DNA of 33,568 nucleotides from CAZVRZ01 sp964629965 (GTDB lineage Bacteria > Chloroflexota > Anaerolineae > Anaerolineales > UBA4823), in the NCBI GenBank assembly GCA_964629965.1, contig CAZVRZ010000055.1:1-33568 (forward strand). The letters run 5' to 3'. Of the stretch, positions 8,202 to 15,699 are shown in pieces (positions within the stretch are counted from its first letter, which is position 1; each line of letters begins with the position of its first letter). The notes below the pieces were generated by a model that was not told the origin of the DNA, did not search any database, and saw nothing but the letters and a program-made list of their open reading frames with translations. The position numbers were made by a program, and so were the translations under genes.

Positions 8202-8804
8202 ATGGCTTTTGAAGATTTCGATGTCGAAGATGTGGGAGAAGATACGCAAACCCCCGAAAGAAGTGAAAGCACCGGGGAGAGCGGAGGCGGCTCAGGGGAT
8301 TCTGGCAACCGCACTTTCTTGATCGTTGCAGGAATTCTAGCGGCAATCATGCTGCTAACTCTGGTCTGTGCTGCTGTCTATGGCTTTATTGTGCTGCCAC
8401 GAAGTCGTAATGCCCAGAAAACTGAAGTGGCTCAAATAAATGCCCAGAATACAGCGATGGCTTTAGGAGTCCAGCAAACCGAAGAAGCCAGCAAGATCAC
8501 TTTAACCCCAACGGCAAAACCCACGAACTTGCCTCCTACGTTCACTGCAACGGTTACCCAGGTGCTCGCGAAGCCTGCTACCAGCACGCCCGAGGTGATC
8601 GCCACCATGGATCCGCGTACACCCACTGTGGCGTGGATATTAACCCAGGCGGCTATTGCTCAACAAACGGTGGTTGTTACTTCGACGCCTGTTATGCCAG
8701 AAACTGGCTTTGCCGAAGATGTTGGTTTGCCGGGATTGGTAGGCTTAACCGTTGTTTTGCTGGTGGTCATTTTCCTGGCACGTCGGTTGCGCTCTGCAAG
8801 CTAG
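8202..8804 (+). CDS. Thr-rich surface protein with an MPETG sorting-like C-terminus
   Basis: A 200-aa protein with an acidic, Gly/Ser-rich N-terminus, a membrane helix at about 38-65, and a Thr/Pro-rich extracellular stretch (about 98-165) typical of cell-wall-spanning linkers. The C-terminus has the three parts of a sortase signal: MPETG at 165-169, a hydrophobic segment (about 175-193) and a basic tail (ARRLRSAS). The signal differs from LPXTG in its first residue. ATG 8202 is preceded by GAGGAGA. It is the last gene before the terminator at 8922. Whether the tail is cut by a sortase or is a second membrane anchor cannot be told from the sequence. Confidence 0.75.
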   Translation: MAFEDFDVEDVGEDTQTPERSESTGESGGGSGDSGNRTFLIVAGILAAIMLLTLVCAAVYGFIVLPRSRNAQKTEVAQINAQNTAMALGVQQTEEASKITLTPTAKPTNLPPTFTATVTQVLAKPATSTPEVIATMDPRTPTVAWILTQAAIAQQTVVVTSTPVMPETGFAEDVGLPGLVGLTVVLLVVIFLARRLRSAS

Positions 8805-8921
8805 ATCTTCTGAAGCATAATAGGTCTGTCGATTTCCGGCTGAAAGGATGTCTTCAGCAGGAAACGCCTTGTGCGCAACGGATATACAAGGATTGTGCAA
8901 GGTTAAACTCGAAAGCAGTGT

Positions 8922-8954
8922 GAGGTTCCCGATTTTTGGAACCTCTCCTTTTTT
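8922..8954 (+). terminator. Rho-independent terminator of the first operon
   Basis: An 8-bp perfect stem (GAGGTTCC, 8922-8929, with GGAACCTC, 8938-8945) has an 8-base loop and is followed by CC and six T. It separates the operon from the tRNA-Gln promoter. Confidence 0.85.
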
Positions 8955-9015
8955 AACCATACGCTGGTTACCTTATGAGATGGATGACTGGCTGCCAGCA
9001 ATAATTCATCAAGTA

Positions 9016-9045
9016 TTGGCATCCTTACCATCCTTATGATACAAT
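9016..9045 (+). promoter_or_regulatory. Promoter of tRNA-Gln
   Basis: The -35 is TTGGCA (9016-9021) and the -10 is TACAAT (9040-9045), with 18 bases between them. The start of transcription would be near 9052, about 20 bases before the tRNA. Confidence 0.6.
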
Positions 9046-9071
9046 ACGAGACGCTCGCCAGCCGAGTTGAT

Positions 9072-9142
9072 TGGGGCATGGTGCAATGGTAGCACAGCGG
9101 ACTTTGGATCCGTTTATTCTGGTTCGAATCCGGATGCCCCAG
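9072..9142 (+). tRNA. tRNA-Gln (anticodon UUG)
   Basis: The full cloverleaf can be drawn. The acceptor stem is TGGGGCA/TGCCCCA, the D arm is GTGC...GCAC, and the anticodon stem GCGGA/TCCGT encloses loop CTTTGGA, giving anticodon TTG. The T arm is TCTGG TTCGAAT CCGGA, and the discriminator base is G. The 3' CCA is not encoded (CCT follows). The U1 start and the UUG anticodon are usual for tRNA-Gln. Confidence 0.95.
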
Positions 9143-9165
9143 CCTGGTAGTTCGGGTAACAGTGC

Positions 9166-9195
9166 TTGACAAAGAAACGCCTTTAAATTTATGTG
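9166..9195 (+). promoter_or_regulatory. Possible promoter for the glmU-like gene
   Basis: A perfect -35 (TTGACA, 9166-9171) lies 18 bases before a weak -10 (TATGTG, 9190-9195), downstream of tRNA-Gln. Confidence 0.4.
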
Positions 9196-9207
9196 AGTTA
9201 GCATGAG

Positions 9208-9256
9208 AACGAGCTTGCATTGGCTGGATATGGCTTTGCAATGCTCGTTTGATTTT
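9208..9256 (+). terminator. Possible hairpin or weak terminator between tRNA-Gln and the glmU-like gene
   Basis: AACGAGC (9208-9214) pairs with GCTCGTT (9243-9249), with an alternative inner GCATTG/CAATGC pairing. A loose T-rich run follows. It lies just before the Shine-Dalgarno of the next gene, so it could end the tRNA transcript or act in the leader of the mRNA. Confidence 0.35.
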
Positions 9257-9267
9257 ATGGAGAGCTC

Positions 9268-10394
9268 ATGAACATTTATTCTGTGATTCTGGCTGCCGGG
9301 CAAGGTACCCGTATGTCGTCGGATCTTCCTAAAGTTTTGCACCAAATCTTGGGCAGGCCATTGATTCATTACGTTGTAGATGTCGCTCGCCAGATTAGCG
9401 GCAACAGGCCGGTGGTGGTGGTTCGGGAAAGGTGAAGGCATGATGAAGGGTGGTGGTGGTGGGACACAACGCGGAATTAGTTCGCCAGGCCTTGACCGAT
9501 GTAGATTTTGTATTGCAAGAGAAGCAACTCGGAACGGGGCATGCTGTCATGCAGGCAGAGAGTTTGCTACACGACCGGGCCGATCTGGTTGTGGTCACAT
9601 ATGCTGATATGCCTCTCTTAAGTATCGAAACGTTACGACGGATTGTTGAGACACAGATCTCAAATCCTGGACCTGTGACCATGCTTACCGTGCGGGCAGA
9701 AAACCCGCGGGGTTTTGGACGGGTGGTGCGAGACGAGAGCGGCAATATCCTGGGGATTGTGGAAGAGGCGCAGGCCTCTCTCGATCAACTTCAGATTAAT
9801 GAATTGAATGTAGGTGTGTATTGCTTCCAGGCTAATTGGTTGTGGAATGCATTGCGGCGCATTTCCCTTTCTCCGAAAGGGGAATATTATCTTACCGATG
9901 TAGTGGGTATTGCTGTGGCAGATGGTTTGGCGGTGCAAGCCATTATGGCCGACAACCAGGATGAAACCATTGGCATCAATACCCGTATCCATCTTGCTGA
10001 AGCAAGTGCCCGGATGCGCGAGCGTATTAATCGAGCCTGGATGCTCTCTGGCGTGACCATGATCGATCCATCTGCAGTATATATAGAGCCTGATGTTCAG
10101 ATTGGACGGGACACCATTATTTGGCCCAATACGTACTTGCGTGGGCGCACAAAAATCGGCAGCTATTGCGAGATCGGGCCGAGTGCTATGATCTGGAATA
10201 CTACTATCGGAGACGGCTGCAAAGTACAGTTTTCCACTCTGGAAGATGCAACTCTGGATAGCCATGTAAATTTTGGGCCAGTTGCACGTTTACGAAAAGG
10301 CGCCCATTTAACACCCGGGATGCCCATAGATGCCGGCACAGTGGTCCTTGGAGACCGCTCTCGTGTGAGGCAAACGAAAGCTGAAAAATCGTGA
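9268..10394 (+). pseudogene. glmU: Frameshifted GlmU-type UDP-GlcNAc pyrophosphorylase gene
   Basis: The first frame (9268-9435, 55 aa) has the nucleotidyltransferase signature LAAGQGTRMSSDLPKVLH and stops at TGA 9433. The second frame (from GTG 9450, 314 aa) continues with GHNAELVRQAL, QEKQLGTGHAV, the metal-site YADMPLL, NVGVYCF and GEYYLTDV, then a short left-handed beta-helix. The break is a 38-nt insertion made of one copy of a 12-bp direct repeat (9411-9422 and 9449-9460) plus 26 bases. Removing it joins RPVVVV to GHNAEL exactly, giving 362 aa. Even then the protein lacks the acetyltransferase end of standard GlmU (about 450 aa), so it would make UDP-sugars only. The two fragments could still be made separately. 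A sequencing or assembly error, or a population variant, is possible. Confidence 0.85.
9411..9460 (+). repeat. 12-bp direct repeats flanking the glmU-breaking insertion
   Basis: GGTGGTGGTGGT occurs at 9411-9422 and again at 9449-9460, with 26 unrelated bases between. One repeat plus the spacer is exactly the 38-nt excess that breaks the frame. Recombination between the repeats would restore it. Confidence 0.85.
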
Positions 10395-11692
10395 GTGAAT
10401 TGAAACAGATCATGATAGGGATATTGATTGTACTGGCAGTTTTCGATGTTGTGATTACTGCCTCCAGGAGTAGTTTGCTGCATACCAACCTGGTCAGGAT
10501 TTTGTCCCAACGCGAGCTGTCCAATAAGAGCATCCGGCGCACCCTGGCTCTAATCCAGCCAGCCGCGCCACTCAAGGCCAGTCTGCATATCACACAACTA
10601 TTGCTGCGTTTTTTCATTGCGCCATTTGTGTTGACTGTGTATGCGCACCAGGGCTGGTCGGGTAACTTCGGATGGCAAGAAATTGGCGTATTATTGCTAG
10701 CCGCGCTGGCGCTTTTTTTGCTAGAAGAAATAGTGGATATTATCGTTTTACGCCAGCCGGAGCGTTGGGCGGTGGGGTTGACCCCCTTTGCTCGCCTGCT
10801 GGTTGTGTTGTTTACACCCATCGTGGCCTTGCCCCTGGCTTTGAAGCATTCTAACGGCGCGGACATTGATACGCCCAATGCGGTCACGGAAGATGAGTTG
10901 AAAAGTCTGGTGGATGCGGGTCATCAAGATGGGATTCTCGAGCAAGATGAGCGCGAGATGATCTATTCGATCTTTCGCTTTGGTGATACGCTGGCGCGCG
11001 AGGTGATGGTCCCACGAATTTATGTAACCGCTATGGATGTTGACCTTTCGCTAGAAACTGCTATGAATGCCCTGATCAACTCGGGCTATTCGCGCGTGCC
11101 CGTCTATACAGAAACGATAGACAACATTCAGGGGGTGTTATATGCCAAGGATCTATTGCGCGCCTGGCGGAATGGCAGCCCGGTTCAATCTTTGCGAGAA
11201 CTGCTGCGAGAGCCTTATTTTGTGCCTGAGGCGAAGAAGGTTGACGAGTTGCTTGATGAAATGCAAGCCCGGCGAGTTCATATGGCAATCGTGGTGGATG
11301 AATATGGAGGCGTGGCGGGATTGGTAACCCTGGAAGATCTTGTCGAAGAAATCGTTGGAGAGATTCGTGATGAGTTTGATCAAACAGAAGAATTGCCTTA
11401 TCAGAAGGTAAATGAAAACGAGTACCTTTGCTTGGGTCGTATCACCCTGGATGATTTTAATGAGTTGATGGGCACAACTTTACCCAGCGATGAAGCAGAA
11501 ACCCTGGGTGGTTTTATTTATGACCAGATCGAGCGCGTGCCCGTTACTGGGGAGCAACTGAGTGTCAATGGTTTGCTCTTGACTGTCGAACAGGTTAGCG
11601 GCAGGCGTATCCGCAAAGTGCGAGCAGTCAAGGTGCAGCCTGATGCGTATGAAGGGCAAGTTGGTCAGGATGAATCTGATGATGACGAATAA
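10391..11692 (+). CDS. CNNM/CorC-family (HlyC-like) membrane protein with CBS pair
   Basis: A 433-aa protein with an N-terminal membrane domain of the DUF21/CNNM kind (helices at about 6-22, 70-90, 97-117 and 137-155). A CBS pair follows (about 195-320, with EVMVPRIYVTAMD and MAIVVDEYGGVAGLVTLEDLVEEIVGEI), then a C-terminal CorC_HlyC domain (about 335-410, ending at RRIRKVRAVKV) and an acidic tail. CNNM/CorC proteins are linked to Mg2+ or Co2+ export or homeostasis. The older name 'hemolysin' is misleading. The GTG start overlaps the stop of the glmU-like gene by four bases, so the break in that gene may lower its expression. The gene overlaps cdd at its 3' end. Confidence 0.85.
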   Translation: MSELKQIMIGILIVLAVFDVVITASRSSLLHTNLVRILSQRELSNKSIRRTLALIQPAAPLKASLHITQLLLRFFIAPFVLTVYAHQGWSGNFGWQEIGVLLLAALALFLLEEIVDIIVLRQPERWAVGLTPFARLLVVLFTPIVALPLALKHSNGADIDTPNAVTEDELKSLVDAGHQDGILEQDEREMIYSIFRFGDTLAREVMVPRIYVTAMDVDLSLETAMNALINSGYSRVPVYTETIDNIQGVLYAKDLLRAWRNGSPVQSLRELLREPYFVPEAKKVDELLDEMQARRVHMAIVVDEYGGVAGLVTLEDLVEEIVGEIRDEFDQTEELPYQKVNENEYLCLGRITLDDFNELMGTTLPSDEAETLGGFIYDQIERVPVTGEQLSVNGLLLTVEQVSGRRIRKVRAVKVQPDAYEGQVGQDESDDDE

Positions 11693-12083
11693 GAAACGCC
11701 GAGAATTGATTCAAGCCGCTGCGGATGGTCGCCAAATGGCCTATGCGCCTTACTCGAATTACCGGGTTGGTGCGGCGGTTTTGGCTGCTTCAGGAAAGAT
11801 TTACCAGGGAGCCAATGTCGAAAATGCTGCTTATCCGACCTGTATGTGTGCAGAACGGGTGGCGATCTACAAGGCGGTTACCGATGGTCAGAAGCAGTTT
11901 GAGGCGATCGCGGTTGTGACGGCGAACGGTGGCTCACCTTGTGGCTCTTGCCGGCAGGTCATGGCGGAATTTGGCTTGGATACGGTGATCCTGATCGCTA
12001 ACACAGAAGGCGACTTGTTAAGCGAAACCACCGTTGCCGGTTTGTTGCCCGAAGCTTTTATTCCCTCAGACTTAGGGCTGTAG
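11679..12083 (+). CDS. cdd: Cytidine deaminase
   Basis: Converts cytidine and deoxycytidine to uridine and deoxyuridine in pyrimidine salvage. Both zinc-site motifs are present: CAERVA (the Cys ligand and catalytic Glu after NVENAAYPTCM) and PCGSCRQ (the other two Cys ligands). From ATG 11679 the protein is 134 aa, the usual length for the small tetrameric class. ATG 11670 and 11682 are near alternatives. The AGGA at 11666-11669 fits 11679 or 11682. The start lies inside the end of the CNNM gene (14-base overlap). It may supply uridine from nucleosides taken up by the BMP transporter encoded at 14629-19785. Confidence 0.93.
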   Translation: MMTNKKRRELIQAAADGRQMAYAPYSNYRVGAAVLAASGKIYQGANVENAAYPTCMCAERVAIYKAVTDGQKQFEAIAVVTANGGSPCGSCRQVMAEFGLDTVILIANTEGDLLSETTVAGLLPEAFIPSDLGL

Positions 12084-12085
12084 CT

Positions 12086-13276
12086 TTACCACTCTGGTAT
12101 CGGTGTAGTAACTGTGATAAGGTATTGAGCGATCCAGCCATCCAAACCTAGTTCGGGCACCAATATGTGCGCCCAAAGGGTATTTCCAACCTGAACGGTC
12201 TCCAGGACTTGTACCAGTTGACCTTTGTCAATGCGAATGACCAGGCGGCCACTATAGCTGGCATCTTGACGGATGGCGGAACCATTCGTATTGATATAAG
12301 CGTAAACAGGTGTGGGCGTTGGGCTGAGGGTGGGTGTGAGCGTTACTGTTTGGGTTGGCCAGGGGGTGATGGTTGGCGTCTCGGTGGGTGGAACGGGTGT
12401 TAACGTAGCAGTTGCTGTGGGCGGCACAGGTGTTAACGTAGCGGTTATGGTGGGTGGAATGGGCGTGCGTGTGGGCAGTGCCATTTGCCCACCAAAGGCA
12501 GCCCCGGCGCCGCTAATGCCGATCAATAAAATGATCCCTAGCAAGGCCACAGCTCCGCTTAAAGTGTAACCAAACAAGGTCAATGGTCGGAAACCCAACA
12601 CTGCCAGCGTAAACGCACCCAGCAGCGCAGCCCAGGCAAGATACACTGCAAAGATGACCAATCCATCGGGCCATAAATTGGGTTGCCCGCTGGTCAGTCC
12701 GAATCCGGCGATCACCAGTGGCGTGTATAATTCAAAAGCGACTGCGACGCTGGGAACCAAGGGTTTACGATCGCTGTTAACCATGCCCATGGCGGTTAAT
12801 ACCATGCCTACCGCCAGGACGATAAAATTTGTCCATGAAAGCTGGGAGAAGTGCCGGATCAGGTTCAACGGCGCTGGCGACCATTCCAGGTAGACCAACC
12901 CCAACAAAGTTCCTGCCAGGAAGACCAACACTGTACCGATGAGCAGGCCGATGAAACTACGCACAAAGAAACGGCCCGATCCGATCACGGTTCCAAAGGA
13001 AATGCCAATTGCCGGTGTCATCATCGGTGAAACCAGTGCTCCCAAGATCAGCAGAGACGGGGCATCCATCAATAATCCAATGCCCAGCAAAAGCGCACAG
13101 ATAAAAGAAAAGATAAAAAAGTTAACCGTGGGCGAAATGCGGTGGGCTAACTCGTCCAGGAAAGCTGCACGTTCGTCTGCTTCCAGGGGGGCTAACAGGC
13201 GGCGTGCTCTCCGCCGGCGTGCAGGGGGCAGATGGTCGGGATCGTCAGGGTAATATTCTGTAGGGGGTAGGTTCAT
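12086..13276 (-). CDS. DUF389 membrane protein with Thr/Pro linker and SH3b domain
   Basis: A 396-aa protein. A basic N-terminus (RRRARR) leads into a polytopic domain of about 200 residues with the DUF389 hallmark (LMDAPSLLILGALVSPMMTP, about 69-88). A Thr/Pro-rich linker (268-323) and a bacterial SH3-like domain (about 324-390, with IRQDASYSGRLVIRIDKGQLVQV and WAHI) follow. The SH3b domain should be outside, near the cell wall. DUF389 has no settled function. The gene converges on cdd with two bases between the stop codons, and I see no terminator there. It is probably leaderless: a -10-like TATATA is centred about ten bases before the ATG, and there is no Shine-Dalgarno. Confidence 0.85.
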   Translation of the reverse strand: MNLPPTEYYPDDPDHLPPARRRRARRLLAPLEADERAAFLDELAHRISPTVNFFIFSFICALLLGIGLLMDAPSLLILGALVSPMMTPAIGISFGTVIGSGRFFVRSFIGLLIGTVLVFLAGTLLGLVYLEWSPAPLNLIRHFSQLSWTNFIVLAVGMVLTAMGMVNSDRKPLVPSVAVAFELYTPLVIAGFGLTSGQPNLWPDGLVIFAVYLAWAALLGAFTLAVLGFRPLTLFGYTLSGAVALLGIILLIGISGAGAAFGGQMALPTRTPIPPTITATLTPVPPTATATLTPVPPTETPTITPWPTQTVTLTPTLSPTPTPVYAYINTNGSAIRQDASYSGRLVIRIDKGQLVQVLETVQVGNTLWAHILVPELGLDGWIAQYLITVTTPIPEW

Positions 13277-13290
13277 TTTTATCTATATAA
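13277..13290 (-). promoter_or_regulatory. Predicted leaderless promoter of the DUF389 gene
   Basis: On the minus strand TATATA (13284-13289) is followed by seven bases and the ATG. No Shine-Dalgarno lies in the gap. Transcription would start at about the A of the ATG. Confidence 0.4.
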
Positions 13291-13318
13291 ACGATTCTCG
13301 GTGAATTCGCCAATAGGA

Positions 13319-13347
13319 TTATTATACAGGAAAATACCGGGTAAAAT
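13319..13347 (+). promoter_or_regulatory. Predicted leaderless promoter of the BMP-like lipoprotein gene
   Basis: A weak -35 (TTATTA, 13319-13324), 17 bases, and a -10 TAAAAT (13342-13347), then six bases to the ATG at 13354. No Shine-Dalgarno is present. Confidence 0.5.
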
Positions 13348-13353
13348 AGCGGC

Positions 13354-14427
13354 ATGTTGAGAAAATTACTATCTCTTTTTGGGTTCGTAATGTTTTTTTT
13401 GATCCTGGCAGCCTGTTCTAACCCGGCTCCCACGAGGATCTTGCCTACACAAACCGCATCGATTGCCGAAACCTCCACGCCGGTTCCAACGGAGACAATT
13501 GCCCCATCGCCAACCTTGACGCCTGAGCCAGAGCCCGAGATGGTGATTTTGTTTTCGCCTGACGGCAGTGATCCGGTTCTGGTAGCTGCTGTGCAAGCTG
13601 GCATCTCTGGGGAGCTTGATCGCGCCGGGCTCCGGTTTGAAACCCGCCAGGAGTTGGCGCTCTCCGATCTGCAGGATAACCTGCGCCTGGTCATTGCCCT
13701 GCCTCCGGCTGCGGATTTGGCGACCCTGGCCAGCGCTGCGCCTCAAACCCAGTTTGTTGCCCTGGGGATAACAGGTGTGGAGCCTGGGAATAATCGCAGT
13801 GTGATCGGTGCGCTAGGTTTGCGCTATGATCAGCAAGGATTTATGGCCGGAATGATTGCTGCCGTTATCACGCCGGATTGGCGAGTGGCAGTGATCAGTC
13901 GTTCTGATACGCCTGGCGGCCTGGCTGCTCGTCAGGGCTTTATGAATGGTGCAATCCATTACTGCGGTTTATGCCTGGCTTATCATGGGCCGATTTTTGA
14001 TTACCCCATGTATATTGAACTTCCCGGTTCCGCAGCCGGTGCGGAATGGAAAGCGGCTGCCGATTACTTGATCGGGCAGGCCGTGAAAACCATATACGTA
14101 TCTCCCGGAGCTGGTGATGCGGAATTGCTTGCTTACCTGGGCCAATCGGGGATCAATGTGATCGGCGAGATTGCTCCGCTGGAGGAGCTGCGTTCTCATT
14201 GGGTAGCATCCTTGCAGCCTGATCCTGTAATAGCCTTACAAACCTTGTTGCCTGATTTGCTTTCGGGAAAAGGTGGTTTTAACATCCCAATGCCGATACG
14301 GATCACCCAGGTGAATGAAGAACTGTTTAGTCCAGGCAAGCAGATGGCTGCCAATGAGATCTTGCAGGAATTGCTCTCGGGGTATATTGATACGGGTATT
14401 GACCCACTTACTGGTCAGAGCCGTTGA
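13354..14427 (+). CDS. BMP/PnrA-like solute-binding lipoprotein
   Basis: A 357-aa protein with a lipoprotein signal peptide (LILAAC, lipid-modified Cys21) and a Thr/Pro linker (about 26-62). A type-1 periplasmic-binding fold domain follows (VILFSPDGSDPVLVAAVQAGI, GALGLRYDQQGFMAGMIAA, VAVISRSD, QGFMNGA). The pattern matches the BMP/Med/PnrA family, which binds purine and pyrimidine nucleosides, but it is diverged from the canonical BMP protein encoded next (14629). It could be a second receptor for the same importer or a sensor. It has its own leaderless-type promoter and is divergent from the DUF389 gene. Confidence 0.8.
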   Translation: MLRKLLSLFGFVMFFLILAACSNPAPTRILPTQTASIAETSTPVPTETIAPSPTLTPEPEPEMVILFSPDGSDPVLVAAVQAGISGELDRAGLRFETRQELALSDLQDNLRLVIALPPAADLATLASAAPQTQFVALGITGVEPGNNRSVIGALGLRYDQQGFMAGMIAAVITPDWRVAVISRSDTPGGLAARQGFMNGAIHYCGLCLAYHGPIFDYPMYIELPGSAAGAEWKAAADYLIGQAVKTIYVSPGAGDAELLAYLGQSGINVIGEIAPLEELRSHWVASLQPDPVIALQTLLPDLLSGKGGFNIPMPIRITQVNEELFSPGKQMAANEILQELLSGYIDTGIDPLTGQSR

Positions 14428-14533
14428 ATTGATTTGCTCCTCAGTTTACCGAAGAAGTGGCAAACCGCTAAAAGATATCGAATAACTTTCGGCCAATCAC
14501 AAGTGTATGCTGGAATTTAAGAAGAATTACACA

Positions 14534-14562
14534 TTGCAGCCTTTTGTGCTTCGTGCTAAACT
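14534..14562 (+). promoter_or_regulatory. Possible promoter of the BMP transporter operon
   Basis: TTGCAG (14534-14539), 17 bases, then TAAACT (14557-14562). A strong AGGAGGAG lies just before the ATG at 14629. The rest of 14428-14628 holds no gene I can see. Confidence 0.4.
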
Positions 14563-14628
14563 ATGAATGGGCCCGTTTAGGCCAAAATTCCTATCCACTT
14601 TATATCTCTCTTAGGAGGAGAAAACTCA

Positions 14629-15672
14629 ATGTTCAAAAAACTATCTTTGCTCGTGGTAATCGTGATGGTTGCATCCCTGATGCTCAGCGCTTGTGCTGGC
14701 GGCGGCGGTAAGCTGAAGGTTGGCCTGGTCACAGATGTCGGCGGCGTCAACGATAAATCCTTCAACCAGTCGGCCTGGGCCGGCGTTCAGAAGGCTGCAG
14801 CCGAATATGGTTGGGAGGCCAACTACATCGAGTCCAAGCAACCCACTGATTATGAGAAGAACATCGATCAGTTTGCTACCGAGAAGTATGATGTGATCGT
14901 CACCGTTGGCTTCATGATGGGCGATGCGACTGCAGTGAAAGCCAAGCAGTACTCCAACATCAAGTTTGCCATCATTGACAATTCGTACTTCCCCACTGCA
15001 GGCTCTGTAGCCTGCGCAGATACGGCCAAGGATTGCTATGATGATGGCGGCCTGAAGAATGTTGCCAGCCTGATGTTCCAGGAAGACGAAGTTGGTTTCT
15101 TGGCAGGTGTTTTGGCGGCTGGTATGTCCAAGACCGGAACCGTCTGCTCGGTAGCTGGCATGGAAATTCCGCCCGTTCAGCGCTTCATCATCGGTTACCA
15201 GAATGGTGCCAAGTGGATGAAGGCCAACACACAGACTCTCAATGTCTATGTTCCTTCCTTCATCGATCCTGCTAAGGGTAAGGAAACCGGTCTGAGCATG
15301 ATTGGCCAGGGCTGCGATGTGGTCTTTGGCTGCGGCGGCAACACCGGCAACGGTGGTCTGCTGGCTGCCAAGGAAAATGGCCTGATGGCGATTGGCGTTG
15401 ATGTTGACCAGTATGGCACTTACCCCGAAGTTGCGGATGCTCTGCTGACCTCGGCGGCCAAGAACGTAGACGTGGCCGTTTATGAATTCTTGAAGACTGT
15501 CAAAGCAGGCAAGTTTGCTCCTGGTATTGTTACTGCCACCTTGAAGAACGGTGGCGTCGGCCTGGCCCCCTACCACGATTGGGAAAGCAAGATTCCGGCC
15601 GAAGTAAAGACCAAGATCCAAGAAGCAGCCGATGGTCTGAAGAACGGTACGATCGTCACCGGCTACAAGTAA
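14629..15672 (+). CDS. BMP-family ABC transporter substrate-binding lipoprotein
   Basis: A 347-aa lipoprotein (LMLSAC, Cys22, then a GGGG spacer) with the BMP signature VGLVTDVGGVNDKSFNQSAW close to the mature N-terminus. The type-1 periplasmic-binding fold continues with VTVGFMMGDATA, EVGFLAGVLAAGMSKTG and IGVDVDQYGTYP. Family members (PnrA, BmpA, NupN/YufN) bind nucleosides outside the membrane. The AGGAGGAG Shine-Dalgarno is strong, fitting a protein made in excess of the membrane parts. A terminator-like hairpin (15700-15744) between this gene and the ATPase gene would give such unequal expression. The ATPase and both permeases follow in order, as in characterised BMP operons. Confidence 0.95.
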   Translation: MFKKLSLLVVIVMVASLMLSACAGGGGKLKVGLVTDVGGVNDKSFNQSAWAGVQKAAAEYGWEANYIESKQPTDYEKNIDQFATEKYDVIVTVGFMMGDATAVKAKQYSNIKFAIIDNSYFPTAGSVACADTAKDCYDDGGLKNVASLMFQEDEVGFLAGVLAAGMSKTGTVCSVAGMEIPPVQRFIIGYQNGAKWMKANTQTLNVYVPSFIDPAKGKETGLSMIGQGCDVVFGCGGNTGNGGLLAAKENGLMAIGVDVDQYGTYPEVADALLTSAAKNVDVAVYEFLKTVKAGKFAPGIVTATLKNGGVGLAPYHDWESKIPAEVKTKIQEAADGLKNGTIVTGYK

Positions 15673-15699
15673 ATCAAATTCTAGTTTCTGATGTATAAT

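Noticed and set aside
8848..9039. 63-codon open frame between the operon end and tRNA-Gln
   Set aside because: It runs through the terminator hairpin and the tRNA promoter and has no ribosome site.
9411..9460. Programmed ribosomal frameshift in the glmU-like gene
   Set aside because: The frames are separated by a 38-nt insertion with a stop and no slippery site; a single shift would not give the family sequence.
14641..15621. 326-codon open frame on the minus strand
   Set aside because: It lies exactly opposite the BMP lipoprotein gene, has no ribosome site or recognisable motif, and follows from the codon use of the real gene.
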